From Myxococcales bacterium (GTDB lineage Bacteria > Myxococcota_A > Polyangia > Polyangiales > Polyangiaceae), in contig CAHJWM010000023.1 in the NCBI GenBank assembly GCA_903642325.1, positions 22,281 through 86,280 of the forward strand: a stretch of DNA of 64,000 nucleotides, in the 5' to 3' direction. Position numbers and translations under genes: made by a program. Below are positions 1 through 9,727 of the stretch, in pieces; the first letter of the stretch is position 1; each line of letters begins with the position of its first letter. A model generated the notes under the pieces. That model was not told the DNA's origin. It was given only the letters and a program-made list of their open reading frames with translations, and made no database searches.

Positions 1-143
1 ACGTCGACCGCCGGGACGGCCCGGCCGGTCTCGATGGCATGCACGCTTTGACGTGAAAGAGCCACGGCGTCCGCCAGTGCCGTTTGCGACCAGCCGCGCG
101 CCCCGCGTAGGTCCCGCACCCGATTGCGCACGCCTTTGACCAT
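1..143 (-). CDS. XRE-family helix-turn-helix regulator, C-terminus cut by window edge
   Basis: The minus-strand frame that starts with ATG at 143 runs off the left edge, so only about 47 codons are visible. They encode a Cro/CI-type helix-turn-helix: NRVRDLRGARGWSQTALAD is followed by SRQSVHAIETGR. This is the usual pattern of very small (about 70-residue) YozG-like DNA-binding proteins, which act as dimers on palindromic operators. There is no good Shine-Dalgarno sequence in front of the ATG, so the exact start is uncertain. A near-perfect 17-bp palindrome lies 11 bp upstream and is a candidate autoregulatory site. The target genes cannot be told from the sequence. Confidence 0.8.
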   Translation of the reverse strand, partial: MVKGVRNRVRDLRGARGWSQTALADAVALSRQSVHAIETGRAVPAVD

Positions 144-153
144 GAGAGGTGGT

Positions 154-170
154 CTTTACATCACGTAAAG
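154..170. promoter_or_regulatory. Palindromic candidate operator upstream of the XRE regulator
   Basis: CTTTACATCACGTAAAG is a 17-bp inverted repeat with one mismatched pair. Its arms are CTTTAC and GTAAAG. It sits just upstream of the start of the XRE-type gene on the minus strand, where an autoregulatory operator would be expected. The symmetry is seen directly; binding by the regulator is inference. Confidence 0.4.
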
Positions 171-260
171 GATGCTTGTCATTCGAGAACGTGACAGGGG
201 CGAATTTCCGTCGACATCAGAGCGGCCGTGATCGGGCTCGAGCCGCGCCGCTGCTACGCC

Positions 261-1817
261 TCAAACGACCGTCAACACCCAACCCTGAGCTCGATATTCG
301 AACACTTGACGCGTACATGCGAGCTGCTCATCCGGGTCGTGCGTCACGTACAGCAACGTGGCGTCGGTATGCTGGCCAATGTAATCGGCGATCGTCAGCA
401 CCTCGCTCCGGTGACGCGCATCGAGGCCGTGGCATGGCTCATCGAGGATCAGGAGCTCGGGCTGCTTGACCACGGCTCGTAAGATCAGCGCGACACGCTG
501 CTCACCGTAAGACAGCTGGCTAAACGGTTCCGCGCGCTTGTGGGTCAAGCCCACGACGCCGAGCCAGCGCTCAGCCGCACTGATTTCCGAATAATTGGGC
601 TCACGGTACAGACCAATCGAATCGTGAAAACCAGACAGCACGGTTTCGATCAAGCTTGCATAACAGCGGTACGCATATTCTACGTGCAGCGCATAGGACA
701 CCTGCCCGAGCCTGGCTTTGACCTGCCAGATCGATTCGCCCGAGCCGCGTTTCATGCCGCACACGGTCACATCGTTCGCGTACACTTGGGGGTTGTCGCC
801 GTTGATGAGGTTGAGCAGTGTAGTTTTGCCGCAGCCATTGGGCCCGCGGACCAAAGTGTGCTCGCCGGTTCGAATGCTCAAGCTCAAATCGGAGAGGACG
901 CGCCGCCCGCCGTAGCTCACCACGACGTTGCGCAGCTCGATCAACGGTCGACCCGGCCCTTGGCCTGCGCGCTCTTCGCCCGCGACCGTCGCGGCCAGCG
1001 TTTCATTCAGGACCGCGGTTTCAGCCGCTCCGAGCTGCTTCAGCTCGGAGGGGATGCCGCGAGCTTCGAAGTCTTTGCGCGTGCCCGCAAACGCCACGCC
1101 GCGATCCACGATGTGAAGTACATGAGTCGTGGCTTGCGGGACGTGCTCGTAGCGGTCGGTGATCACCAGCACGTTCGACGGCCGTGGCCCCAAAGCCTCA
1201 CCGGAGGGCTGCACGGACTCGGCTACCAGGCGCTCGATCTCCTCACGCAAGACGACGCGCGTCGCCGCGTCCAACCCTTCATAGGGCTCATCGAAGATCA
1301 GGAGCGTCGGCTCACGGAGTAGCTCGCGGCACAGGAGTACCTTACGAATCTCGCCGGTAGATAGATATTTGACGCCTCGCCCCAGCAGGGGCCCGATGCC
1401 CAAGCGCCGCACTAACTGCTCTAGCCGCGCAGGCGCCGTAATAGGCGGCATGGCGGCGCCGCGCTTGCGACGCAAAATGAAATCCAATGCCGCGGTGCCG
1501 GGATCGACGCCGCCATCCATGAACTCGCCATCGTCGTGGTAGCGCTCGTCGAACACGATTTCCCGCTGCCGCTCGAACGAAATCAACGCCACGGCGTCCG
1601 CGTCTGGCCGCTCGCTCCACTGGTTGGTCTCGGGGCTGCGCGAGGTGACCGGTAAGCCACCAGCCAAGGCCTGCGCAAGCGCGCTTTTGCCGCTGCCATT
1701 GGCCCCCGTGATGACCCAAGCTTGGAATGGCTCGACGACCCAGCTAAAGTGGCGAAAAATGGGCGCGTCCGCAGCGCCGATCGCGGCGTCGCGGAAGCAA
1801 ATCCGGAGCGTGCTCAT
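261..1817 (-). CDS. modF: ModF-like protein with two ABC ATPase domains
   Basis: The 518-residue protein carries two ABC ATPase domains and no membrane segment, like E. coli ModF (490 aa). Domain 1 has Walker [11 protein letters not shown], signature [13 protein letters not shown] and Walker B LLIFDEP. Domain 2 has [21 protein letters not shown] and LLILDEP. The pattern [11 protein letters not shown]...GSGESIW between the motifs of domain 2 is typical of ModF/PhrA. I chose the ATG at 1817 (MSTLRICF) because E. coli ModF begins in the same way; an ATG at 1850 would add 11 residues. Neither start has a clear ribosome site. E. coli ModF lies next to the molybdate transporter genes, but no molybdate genes are seen here, so the substrate is open. 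The gene is divergent from ilvC. Confidence 0.75.
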   Translation of the reverse strand: MSTLRICFRDAAIGAADAPIFRHFSWVVEPFQAWVITGANGSGKSALAQALAGGLPVTSRSPETNQWSERPDADAVALISFERQREIVFDERYHDDGEFMDGGVDPGTAALDFILRRKRGAAMPPITAPARLEQLVRRLGIGPLLGRGVKYLSTGEIRKVLLCRELLREPTLLIFDEPYEGLDAATRVVLREEIERLVAESVQPSGEALGPRPSNVLVITDRYEHVPQATTHVLHIVDRGVAFAGTRKDFEARGIPSELKQLGAAETAVLNETLAATVAGEERAGQGPGRPLIELRNVVVSYGGRRVLSDLSLSIRTGEHTLVRGPNGCGKTTLLNLINGDNPQVYANDVTVCGMKRGSGESIWQVKARLGQVSYALHVEYAYRCYASLIETVLSGFHDSIGLYREPNYSEISAAERWLGVVGLTHKRAEPFSQLSYGEQRVALILRAVVKQPELLILDEPCHGLDARHRSEVLTIADYIGQHTDATLLYVTHDPDEQLACTRQVFEYRAQGWVLTVV

Positions 1818-1903
1818 GGGTTTTCTTGGCTCATGTTGACAGGTGTCCATTTGCGTACAATGGATCCGCCCCCTTTCGTCAGGAAAACCGAGGAATCTCC
1901 GCG

Positions 1904-3373
1904 ATGAGTTACTTCAATGCTCTGCCGTTCCGTGAAGCTCTCAAGCAGCTGGGCGTGTGTCGTTTCATGGCTAAAAGCGAGTTCAGCGACGGTGTTTCCG
2001 TGCTGCGCGGCAAGAAGATCGTCATCGTGGGCGCCGGCGCCCAGGGCTTGAACCAGGGTTTGAACCTCCGGGATAGCGGTTTGGACGTGAGCTACGCGCT
2101 GCGCAAAGAGGCCATTACCGAAAAGCGCCCCAGCTACCGCAACGCGAGCGAGAACGGCTTCAAGGTCGGGACTTATGAGGAGCTAATCCCCAGCGCAGAC
2201 GTAGTCGGCAACCTTACGCCGGACAAGCAGCACACAGCGGTGGTAGGCGCGCTCTTACCGTTGATGAAGAAGGGCGCTTCGCTGTGGTACTCGCACGGTT
2301 TCAACATCGTGGAAGAGGGTATGCAGGTCCGCAAAGACATCACCGTGGTGATGATGGCTCCGAAGGGCCCAGGCTCGGAGGTGCGAGTCGAATACTCGCG
2401 CGGCTTCGGCATCCCGACGCTGATCGCCGTGCACCCCGAGAATGACCCCGAGCGCAAGGGTTGGGCCGTGGCCAAGGCGCTCGCGAGCGGCACCGGTGGT
2501 GACCGTGCGGGCGTTTTAGCGAGCTCCTTCGTCGCGGAAGTGAAAAGTGATCTGATGGGTGAGCAAACCATCTTGTGCGGGATGCTGCAGACCGGCTCCC
2601 TGCTCTGCTTCGACAAGATGGTCGAAAAGGGTATCGATCCAGGTTACGCGGCCAAGTTCATCCAATTCGGCTGGGAGACCGTGACCGAGGCGCTGAAGTT
2701 CGGTGGCATCACCGGCATGATGGACCGCTTGAGCAATCCGGCGAAGCTCAAAGCGCACGCGCTCTCGCTCGAGCTGAAGAAGATCATGACGCCGCTTTAT
2801 CAGAAGCATCAAGACGACATCATCAGCGGCAAGTTTTCGAGCACCATGATGCTGGATTGGAAAGCCGGCGACAAAGACTTGCTAGCGTGGCGCGAAGCCA
2901 CCGGTAGGACGGCATTCGAGCAGACGGCGCCGAGTGAAACGCCGATCAGTGAGCAAGAATACTTCGACAGGGGCGTCCTGATGGTGGCCATGGTCAAAGC
3001 CGGCGTAGAGCTGGCGTTCGAGACCATGACGGAGGCCGGCATCAAGGCGGAAAGCGCTTATTACGAGTCGCTACATGAGACGCCACTGATCGCCAATTTG
3101 ATTTCGCGGAAGAAGCTGTACGAGATGAATAAGGTAATATCCGATACCGCCGAATACGGCTGTTACTTGTTCGACAACGCCTGCCGCCCGCTGCTCGGCG
3201 AATTCATGATGAAGGTGGACACCGAAGTGATCGGTAAGGGGTTCGAGCTCACCGACAACGCAGTCTCGAATCGCGAGCTCGTGCGTGTCGACGCGGAAAT
3301 TCGCAACCATCCGGTGGAGCAGATTGGCACCGTCCTGCGCGCGTACATGACGGCAATGAAACCCGTCATCTGA
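1904..3373 (+). CDS. ilvC: Ketol-acid reductoisomerase (NADP+), class II
   Basis: This enzyme performs the second common step of branched-chain amino acid synthesis, converting acetolactate or acetohydroxybutyrate into dihydroxy acids with NADPH and Mg2+. The 489 residues match the long class II form of enterobacteria and plants (E. coli 491 aa) almost throughout: [14 protein letters not shown] at the N-terminus, the Rossmann loop [35 protein letters not shown], and two knotted domains with [16 protein letters not shown] and [16 protein letters not shown] placed the start at ATG 1904 (MSYFNALPF), where GAGGAA lies 8 bp upstream; the open frame extends further but has no homology. It is divergent from the ModF-like gene, with about 86 bp between them. 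No other ilv genes are in view. Confidence 0.97.
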   Translation: MSYFNALPFREALKQLGVCRFMAKSEFSDGVSVLRGKKIVIVGAGAQGLNQGLNLRDSGLDVSYALRKEAITEKRPSYRNASENGFKVGTYEELIPSADVVGNLTPDKQHTAVVGALLPLMKKGASLWYSHGFNIVEEGMQVRKDITVVMMAPKGPGSEVRVEYSRGFGIPTLIAVHPENDPERKGWAVAKALASGTGGDRAGVLASSFVAEVKSDLMGEQTILCGMLQTGSLLCFDKMVEKGIDPGYAAKFIQFGWETVTEALKFGGITGMMDRLSNPAKLKAHALSLELKKIMTPLYQKHQDDIISGKFSSTMMLDWKAGDKDLLAWREATGRTAFEQTAPSETPISEQEYFDRGVLMVAMVKAGVELAFETMTEAGIKAESAYYESLHETPLIANLISRKKLYEMNKVISDTAEYGCYLFDNACRPLLGEFMMKVDTEVIGKGFELTDNAVSNRELVRVDAEIRNHPVEQIGTVLRAYMTAMKPVI

Positions 3374-3506
3374 AGTATAAGTTCTGACACTTTAGCCAGG
3401 TCCGCGTCCGGAATCGGACGGCAGCACTGTCGTGCAAGGTGGGACTTCTTTCGCGCGGTGCCGCGCAATTCGAGCGCGTTTGCGGTTGCCCGGACACGGA
3501 GCAATG

Positions 3507-4745
3507 ATGACCAAGCGAAGCTGGGCGCTCACGTTGATGGGTTTGGCCTTGGGCACCGGAGCTTGCAGCAGCGATGCCGCCCCGACGCCTTTGTCCATAA
3601 GTAGCGCGGGCGCCGAGACCGGCGGCCGTGCGGCCAGCGGGGGCTCGTTGGGTAACGGCGGGGCGAGCAGCGCGAGCGTTGCTGGGTCCGCAGGCATGGA
3701 TGTAAGTGATGGAGGAGGTGTCCCCAACGCAGCGGGCGGCACGTCGGGCATCGGTCCCGGCGGCTCCTCCGGCAGCGCGGGTGTGCCGGCGGGAGGAGGA
3801 GGAGGAGGAGGAGGAGGAGGAAGAGGAGTCGGAGGCAGCGGCGGCGGGAGCACGACAGCTCTTCCGACCGGCTCATCCACCGGCTGCAAAGTGCTTCCGC
3901 CCGCGAGTGACTCTGCGACCGGCTTCATCAAGCACGATGTCGAAGTCACCGAAGTTATGGATTCAGCCGTGTTGGCCGCAAACGCGGTGCCTGCCGACAA
4001 GACCTACAATTGGCAACACCGTAATTACTTCGTCCGACTGCCGAAGAATTACGACAATAAAAAACCGTACCTTCTGAGCATTGGCGGCAGCGGCTGCGGT
4101 GGCTCTGAAACCGTCGGCTCCGAGGGCGGTTACGCTCTGCTCGGCGGCGATCAAACGCAAGAAGTGCAGGTGGCTTTGAGCTACGTCACTGCAACCAGCG
4201 CATGCTTCACCGATGATTACGTGAACTCGCCCGATTTGCAGTACTTCGACGCGATGTTGGCGGATGTGGAAGCGCACTACTGCATCGATAAGTCGAAGGT
4301 GTTCGTACACGGTTACAGCAGCGGCGCGTGGGAGACCTACCTGCTTGGTTGCGCCCGAGCCGGTATAGTCCGCGGCATCTTCACGTCTCAGGGCGGCGAG
4401 CGTTTGAAGCGACCGGCTTGCACTGGACCTATCGCCGCGCTGCTGAGTGCGGGGGCGGACGCAAGCAATGACAATCCGATTGGGCCGCTCGACCCGAATT
4501 CGAGCACGGCGAAGTCCCTGGACAGCCTGGGCTCCGCGGTCGCCCGCGACGAGATTCTAAAGCGCAACGGCTGCACCAGTACCATGACCAAAACCTGGTC
4601 GGGTTCGGCCGCTTGCCAGCAGTACGTCGATTGTCCGAGCGCATACCCAGTCATCTGGTGTCCGCTCAACGGTGGCCACGACTACGCGAGCTCCTTAGCG
4701 GGGCCCGCAGAGGTTCTGTTCCAAAGCCTGCTTCCTGGCGGATGA
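3507..4745 (+). CDS. Secreted esterase/PHB-depolymerase-like lipoprotein
   Basis: The protein is about 412 residues long. A lipoprotein signal (MTKRSWALTLMGLALGTGAC, lipobox GTGAC) is followed by about 90 residues of Gly/Ala/Ser linker, including a run of glycines, and then by an alpha/beta-hydrolase-like domain. VHGYSSGAW holds the GxSxG nucleophile, preceded by DKSKVF, and CPLNGGHDY near the end supplies a likely catalytic His. Eight to ten cysteines suggest disulfides. PHB depolymerases and feruloyl esterases (esterase D/LpqC type) share this fold; the substrate is unknown. ATG 3507 is preferred to 3504 because GGAG lies 5 bp upstream. A paralogue lies convergently at 5399-6685. Confidence 0.75.
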   Translation: MTKRSWALTLMGLALGTGACSSDAAPTPLSISSAGAETGGRAASGGSLGNGGASSASVAGSAGMDVSDGGGVPNAAGGTSGIGPGGSSGSAGVPAGGGGGGGGGGRGVGGSGGGSTTALPTGSSTGCKVLPPASDSATGFIKHDVEVTEVMDSAVLAANAVPADKTYNWQHRNYFVRLPKNYDNKKPYLLSIGGSGCGGSETVGSEGGYALLGGDQTQEVQVALSYVTATSACFTDDYVNSPDLQYFDAMLADVEAHYCIDKSKVFVHGYSSGAWETYLLGCARAGIVRGIFTSQGGERLKRPACTGPIAALLSAGADASNDNPIGPLDPNSSTAKSLDSLGSAVARDEILKRNGCTSTMTKTWSGSAACQQYVDCPSAYPVIWCPLNGGHDYASSLAGPAEVLFQSLLPGG

Positions 4746-4769
4746 AGCCTCAGCCTGAAAGCGAAAGGA

Positions 4770-4795
4770 GCGCCATGGCAGGATATGCCTGGCGC
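4770..4795 (+). terminator. Hairpin after the esterase lipoprotein gene
   Basis: GCGCCA...GGCA pairs with TGCC...TGGCGC around a GGATA loop, leaving one bulged T. The hairpin starts 25 bp after the stop codon. No T-tract follows it, so it may only be a weak terminator or an mRNA 3' end structure. Confidence 0.35.
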
Positions 4796-4874
4796 GCTTA
4801 TTGGATTCGAACGATCGAGAGGCGCGCGCTGCGCATCGCCGCATGTTCAGCTGCACTTGCGCACCGCTCCTCGT

Positions 4875-5144
4875 TCAGACGCGAACCTTCGCAAAGCTGT
4901 CGGAGCTAGCGGGGCGACGCGGAACCCAGGTGGTGCGACCTCCTTGCAATGCAGCGCGCGCGATCTCGCGAATAAGCTCTGGTGCAGTGCTGTCGCACAG
5001 CGCCTGGGCGTGCGCACCGACTGAGAAGGCGCCGATGCGCGCGTCATCCAACAAGCGCACGACCTCGTACCGGCCGGCGTGTACGCGTACGATACGGTAA
5101 GTAACGCTCTTTACTTGGACCATTCCTTTTACTGCAGTCTGCAT
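4875..5144 (-). CDS. Small hypothetical protein
   Basis: An 89-residue protein lies alone between the two convergent esterase-like lipoprotein genes. The middle part, YRIVRVHAGRYEVVRLLDD followed by ELIREIARAALQGGRTTWV, looks like a compact alpha/beta domain, and its codon use resembles the neighbouring genes. I do not recognise a named family. It has no signal peptide, membrane segment or cysteine cluster. The start is uncertain: ATG 5144 has no clear ribosome site, and ATG 5123 has AAAGGA directly against it. The remaining sequence on both sides (4800-4870 and 5150-5395) shows no gene. Confidence 0.5.
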   Translation of the reverse strand: MQTAVKGMVQVKSVTYRIVRVHAGRYEVVRLLDDARIGAFSVGAHAQALCDSTAPELIREIARAALQGGRTTWVPRRPASSDSFAKVRV

Positions 5145-5398
5145 GGATTATGTCCGTGAACAGGCAAGGTACGCGCCAGCTGCCTCACTTTGTCTGGAAC
5201 GTAACAATCTGTTATGAGATGTCGTCACCAGTTACCGTAGGGAAACAACTAGGATTCATTATCCACTAGAACGCGTACTTCGACTCCCGGCCGCCGAGAG
5301 CTGCGTGCGCAAGCTCGCGCGCTGGGCGAGGCATTATGGCACACATGTGGTACGCGGCCGGGGCGCGCTGTCCTGCTTCACGCGGCTTCCGCCCAGGC

Positions 5399-6685
5399 TC
5401 AAGTGGGTGCAGGCAACGCGCCGAGCACGTCCCACATCATTCCCGGCGAATACTCCACGTTGTCGTACTTACTGTTGTTGTGCCCCGTGTTGGGCAATGA
5501 GCACCAGATGACGGGGTAGGCCGCCGGACAACCCGTGTATTTTACGCATGCGGGATACTTGGCATCCGCGGGAACCGTCGCCGTGCCGGTGCAGCCGTTT
5601 CGCATTAAGATCTCGTCGCGCGAAGGGCCCGAGCCGTAGCTGCCCAAGCGTTTCCCCGCGTCGCTGTCGAGCGTGAGAGGTCCGATTGGGTTCTCGGTAT
5701 CTGTTTCGCCGGCGACGAGCACAGCGGCAACAGGATTTTTGCACACTGGATGCATGGCGCGCTGCCCGCCTTCGTCCGCCCCGATACCGCGTACCAAGTC
5801 TGCGGTGGCGCAGCCCAGCAAATAAGACTCCCATCCACCGCTACTGTAACCACCTACAAAAACTTTAGAGAGATCGAAGCAGTAATTTGCTTCCAGATCC
5901 TTCATCACCGCTCGAAAGTAGGGCTCGTCCGGCGTGTCCACGCGGTTATCGATCGAGGGACCACCATCATTGAAGCAAGGACCGAGATAGGACAAGCCGA
6001 CCTGCAGGGTCGTGCCCTGGGGAGCGATCTGAAAGCTGCCATCGGGGTGGCTGGCGAAATTCGTAGCACTGCCGCCGCAGCCTCCCGCGCCGAAGGTAAC
6101 CGCATACCGTTTGCTCGGATCGTAGTTCGTGGGCAGTTGAATGCCGTATGGCCGAAACGTGTAGTCGTACGGGCCGTCGCTCGCGTAATTCTTTCCGCCC
6201 TTCAAGTAGACCGCGTCAAGGCCGGCCATGTGCACCTCATGCTTCACGAACTTGGTCGTGGAATCAGCGGCTGGTGGCGCCTTGTTACAGCCAGCGCTCA
6301 TGCCGATTCGAACATGACCGTTGACGCCGCCGCCCGCACCCGCGCCTCCCGACATGCCACCCGCCCCTGCCACGACGGCGCTTCCGCCGCCACCGCCGTT
6401 GCTCTGTCCGCCGCCGCCGGTGCCGCTGCCGCCGCCAATGGAGCTCGTAATGCCGGCCGTGCCCGCGGTGGTGCTCGTCATGCCGGCCGTCCCCGCGGCG
6501 GTAAGTGACGCCTCGGCGCTTCCGCTGGCGCCCCCGCCAAATTGACTTGCGCCGCCGGGACTCGGAATCGTCATGCTCGTTCCGCCGCCCACCGAAACTG
6601 AACCCGAATCGGTCGACCCACAGCCAGGAGTCAAAGAAAAACAAGCGATCGAAGTGAATACGAAGAGACCGAGAGGCTTCACCAT
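5399..6685 (-). CDS. Secreted esterase/PHB-depolymerase-like lipoprotein, paralogue
   Basis: The 428-residue lipoprotein begins MVKPLGLFVFTSIACFSLTP and carries the lipobox TPGC. About 110 residues of Gly/Ala/Ser/Thr linker lead into an alpha/beta-hydrolase-like domain with FVGGYSSGGWESYLLGC (GxSxG), ENPIGPL, RDEILMRNGC and CSLPNTGHNN (candidate His). These blocks match the lipoprotein at 3507-4745 one for one, so the two genes come from a duplication, now arranged convergently with a small hypothetical gene between them. AAGGAG lies about 11 bp upstream of ATG 6685. It is probably an outer-membrane or secreted hydrolase; the substrate is not known. Confidence 0.75.
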   Translation of the reverse strand: MVKPLGLFVFTSIACFSLTPGCGSTDSGSVSVGGGTSMTIPSPGGASQFGGGASGSAEASLTAAGTAGMTSTTAGTAGITSSIGGGSGTGGGGQSNGGGGGSAVVAGAGGMSGGAGAGGGVNGHVRIGMSAGCNKAPPAADSTTKFVKHEVHMAGLDAVYLKGGKNYASDGPYDYTFRPYGIQLPTNYDPSKRYAVTFGAGGCGGSATNFASHPDGSFQIAPQGTTLQVGLSYLGPCFNDGGPSIDNRVDTPDEPYFRAVMKDLEANYCFDLSKVFVGGYSSGGWESYLLGCATADLVRGIGADEGGQRAMHPVCKNPVAAVLVAGETDTENPIGPLTLDSDAGKRLGSYGSGPSRDEILMRNGCTGTATVPADAKYPACVKYTGCPAAYPVIWCSLPNTGHNNSKYDNVEYSPGMMWDVLGALPAPT

Positions 6686-6851
6686 ATGTAGGCAACTCCT
6701 TGACGAGCGTGACTAAGATTCGCTCGATGGGTGTCCGGACCGCAATGGTTCCGTCACCCACCGCCTCATCGAAGCGCGGGTCAAATCAAGTTGCCGCTTG
6801 TTGGAGATGCTAGTGCGCGTATCCACGGCTCGTGTGGCGAGGGCACAGTCT

Positions 6852-8633
6852 TCAAGATTTTCCCGCGATCCCGGGAAAGAGCTGCGCGATCGCTTGCTTG
6901 ATGATGCCGCCTTCTTCGGAATCCATTTTCAGCAGGCTCATTCCGAAGGATTTTGCTTGTTTCAGCGTAATATGTGGTGGGAAAGGTGCGACGTTCGGGT
7001 CGACGCGCGCTTGGATGATGACGGGCCGCGAGGCGGACAGCGCTGTCTTCCAGGCGTCTCCGATCTGCTCGGGTCGATCGATCGAGATCCCTTGTAAGCC
7101 GATCAATTCGGCGTACTGGGCGTAGGGAAACGCGGGAATGTCTTGCGAAGCCGCGTAGCGCGTATCGCCGGACATGGCGCGCATCTCCCAGGTCACCATG
7201 TTCAGATCGCGGTTGTCGAGCACCAGCACGATCAAACGAGGATCGGCCCACTCCTTCCAATACTTGGCGATCGTGACGAGCTCACCGTTGCCGTTCATCT
7301 GCATGGCTCCGTCGCCGGCAAAGGCGATCACCGGGCGCCCCGGATAAGCGAACTTGGCCGCGATTGCGTAAGGCACCGCGGGACCCATCGTTGCAAGGCC
7401 TCCCGACAAACTCGCGAGCATGCCGCGGCGAAGCTTGAGGTTACGCGCGAACCAGTTGGCAGAAGAGCCGGAATCGGCCGTCAGAATGCAATTGTCCGGA
7501 AGCAGCGGTGAAAGCTCCGAGAACACACGTTGTGGGTTGATTGGGTCCGCGTCTGCCGCGGCGCGGTCCGCGGTGATCTGCTCCCAATCACGAATGCTGT
7601 GCTCGATTTTCTCCTGCCAGGCACCGCGCGGCTTCTGCTCCAACAAAGGCAACAACGCGCGCAAGGTCTCGCGCGAGTCCCCGACGAGGTTCACGTCCAT
7701 CGGATAGCGCATGCCGACCATGCGCCCGTCGATGTCGATCTGCACGCCACGCGCCGCCCCCGGCTTGGGCAAGAACTCGGAGTACGGAAAGCTCGAACCA
7801 ACCATGAGTAACGTGTCGCAGGCATTCATCATCTCGGAGCTTGCGGCGGTGCCCAGCAAGCCAATGGCGCCGGTCACGTAAGGCAGGTCATCAGCCAAGA
7901 CCGCGCGGCCAAGTAAGGCCTTCGCCACACCTGCGCCGAGTACTTCAGCTATCGCCATCACTTCGTCGACTGCGTCTTTTGCGCCGCTACCGATCAGCAT
8001 CGCAACTTTTTGTCCAGCGTTCAGTAAGGCCGCGGCGCGCGCGAGCTGCGCTTCCGAAGGCACGACGCGCGGCTCGGCGTAGTCGGTCGAGGTGGGCACC
8101 ATGTCGTGCTCACGCGGCGGCTCCCGCACCGCGTCCAGCTCCTGAACGTCCTTGGGCACGATCACGCACGTCACGGTTCGCTCACTCTTGGCAATCCGCA
8201 CTGCCCGGTCGATCAACATACCAGCCGATTCTGGCGTCATGCAGGTGTGCACGTACTCGTGCGCGACATCTTTGAACAGCGCCTGGAGGTCGACCTCCTG
8301 CTGGTAGTTACCGCCCATCGCGCTGCGCGCCGATTGTCCGACGATGGCCAGCACCGGCGCGTGATCGAGCTTGGCATCGTACAGCCCGTTCAGCAGGTGA
8401 ATCGCCCCCGGGCCGGACGTGGCCAGACACACTCCCAGCTCGCCGGTGAACTTTGCATGGGCGCAGGCCATGAATGCGGCCATTTCTTCGTGACGGGCCT
8501 GAATGAAGCGGATCCCGTGATCGTTTCGGTTGAACGCACCCATAATGCCGTTGATGCCGTCCCCTGGATAACCGTACACGGTGCTCACGCCCCAAGCCTT
8601 GAGCCGTTCTAACAGATGGTCTGCGACGTTCAT
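6852..8633 (-). CDS. Thiamine-diphosphate-dependent enzyme, pyruvate oxidase (PoxB)-like
   Basis: The 593-residue enzyme has the three-domain ThDP fold. An N-terminal Pyr domain contains YGYPGDGINGIMGAF and ARHEEMAAFMA, whose Glu would activate the cofactor. A central domain contains IGSGAKDA, and a C-terminal PP domain carries GDGAMQMNGNGELVTIAKYW ending in DNRDLN, the ThDP/Mg2+ motif. The length and motifs fit ubiquinone-dependent pyruvate dehydrogenase/pyruvate oxidase (E. coli PoxB 572 aa), which converts pyruvate to acetate and CO2. Acetolactate synthase is less likely because its usual partner subunit is absent. I placed the start at ATG 8633 (MNVADHLLERLKAWG) with GAGG 7 bp upstream, rather than an ATG 13 codons earlier. 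It stands alone. Confidence 0.8.
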   Translation of the reverse strand: MNVADHLLERLKAWGVSTVYGYPGDGINGIMGAFNRNDHGIRFIQARHEEMAAFMACAHAKFTGELGVCLATSGPGAIHLLNGLYDAKLDHAPVLAIVGQSARSAMGGNYQQEVDLQALFKDVAHEYVHTCMTPESAGMLIDRAVRIAKSERTVTCVIVPKDVQELDAVREPPREHDMVPTSTDYAEPRVVPSEAQLARAAALLNAGQKVAMLIGSGAKDAVDEVMAIAEVLGAGVAKALLGRAVLADDLPYVTGAIGLLGTAASSEMMNACDTLLMVGSSFPYSEFLPKPGAARGVQIDIDGRMVGMRYPMDVNLVGDSRETLRALLPLLEQKPRGAWQEKIEHSIRDWEQITADRAAADADPINPQRVFSELSPLLPDNCILTADSGSSANWFARNLKLRRGMLASLSGGLATMGPAVPYAIAAKFAYPGRPVIAFAGDGAMQMNGNGELVTIAKYWKEWADPRLIVLVLDNRDLNMVTWEMRAMSGDTRYAASQDIPAFPYAQYAELIGLQGISIDRPEQIGDAWKTALSASRPVIIQARVDPNVAPFPPHITLKQAKSFGMSLLKMDSEEGGIIKQAIAQLFPGIAGKS

Positions 8634-8823
8634 GACAGTGCCTCGTTTGCAAATGGATGTGGGAAGCGACACCCCGCGGCGTCGATCCGGCTTTCAGATT
8701 TGAACTAGGTTCATGCTTGACTAGGCGCCCGCCAACTCGTGTCTTTGCGTCACTTTGCCACACAGCCCGCACGCTGTTTAAGTCACCTGGTGGGCACCGC
8801 TATTGCACTGGCTTAGACCTGGA

Positions 8824-9201
8824 ATGAATAGGCTATTTAACAAAGTCGCGGAAAGGACATCGCACTCGCTAGGCTCCGCGTGGGCTTTCGTGATCGCAGT
8901 GAGCACCGTGCTCGTGTGGGCAGTGAGCGGGCCGGCCTTTCACTTCAACGATACTTGGCAGCTCACGATCAATACGGGCACGACCATCATTACGTTTTTG
9001 ATGGTCTTTCTCATTCAAAATACGCAAAACCGCGACGCGCGTGCGACCCAGCTCAAGCTGGATGAGCTACTCCGCAGCATCGAACAGGCGCGCAACAGCA
9101 TGGTCAACCTTCAAGACCTCACCGACAACGAGCTGGACGCGCTCGAACAAGACTTTCGCCGACTTGGGCGAGGCAATTCGCCTCCAAGAACAGGCCGCTG
9201 A
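8824..9201 (+). CDS. Low-affinity iron permease-like small membrane protein
   Basis: The 125-residue protein has two hydrophobic segments: AWAFVIAVSTVLVWAVSGP (about residues 18-36) and TIITFLMVFLIQNTQNRDA (about 52-70). It then has a soluble tail with LDELLRSIEQARN and a helical, charged end. This pattern (FHFNDTWQL, FLIQNTQNRD, KLDELL) is the bacterial low-affinity iron permease family named after yeast Fet4. The transport role in bacteria is only inferred by name. I chose ATG 8824; a TTG seven codons earlier is also open. It is divergent from the pyruvate-oxidase-like gene. Confidence 0.75.
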   Translation: MNRLFNKVAERTSHSLGSAWAFVIAVSTVLVWAVSGPAFHFNDTWQLTINTGTTIITFLMVFLIQNTQNRDARATQLKLDELLRSIEQARNSMVNLQDLTDNELDALEQDFRRLGRGNSPPRTGR

Positions 9202-9220
9202 CCCGATACGGGGCGCACAC

Positions 9221-9703
9221 TCAACCGCGCCAGGCCTCCGCGCTCAAGCGGTCGCCTTCATCCAATTCTTCCTGATCTGCAGGCTCCGCGATGGCTAAAT
9301 CTTCGAAGTCCAGCACGAGCTCCCCCTCGCTCGGGCTGTGCTCAGATTGAGCCGCCCGTGATAGCCAATACGATCCTAGCTCGTCAGGGCTGGGAGGCTC
9401 GGCATCGTCCGCGCTGACGAGCGGGGGCACACGCACGGCGCTCTGAACCGTGGGCCCCGCCTCCGGCTCTTCCGATTCGCCGCTGAAGATACCGTCCAAG
9501 TCGAGCTCTTCATGCCTGTCTCGAGCGTGGCCCCGGGGTACGACCATGCTGTCGCGCAATGCCCGAGCCGGAGGCGGCACCTCACCGGGCTGGTCGCCTT
9601 GCCCGAATCCGCGCCCGCGGCGGGCGTACACAAAGGCCAATGCCCCTACACCGACTGCTGCGGCACCAGCCAACACTGGTAACCAAATTCTGCTTTTTGA
9701 CAC
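9221..9703 (-). CDS. Membrane-anchored acidic hypothetical protein
   Basis: The 160-residue protein starts with GTG 9703, which has GGAG five bases upstream, a convincing ribosome site. One N-terminal membrane anchor (WLPVLAGAAAVGVGALAFVY) is followed by a basic RRGRG stretch and a long, acidic, low-complexity tail ending ADQEELDEGDRLSAEAW. No known domain is visible. It lies 24 bp downstream of the UvrA-like gene on the same strand and is convergent with the iron-permease-like gene. The function is unknown. Confidence 0.65.
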   Translation of the reverse strand: MSKSRIWLPVLAGAAAVGVGALAFVYARRGRGFGQGDQPGEVPPPARALRDSMVVPRGHARDRHEELDLDGIFSGESEEPEAGPTVQSAVRVPPLVSADDAEPPSPDELGSYWLSRAAQSEHSPSEGELVLDFEDLAIAEPADQEELDEGDRLSAEAWRG

Positions 9704-9727
9704 AGCTGCTCCTTCTTGGTTTCGGGT

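Noticed and set aside
1836..1861. Promoter of ilvC with TTGACA and TACAAT
   Set aside because: Both boxes are good, but the spacer is only 14 bp, so it is not convincing without start-site data.
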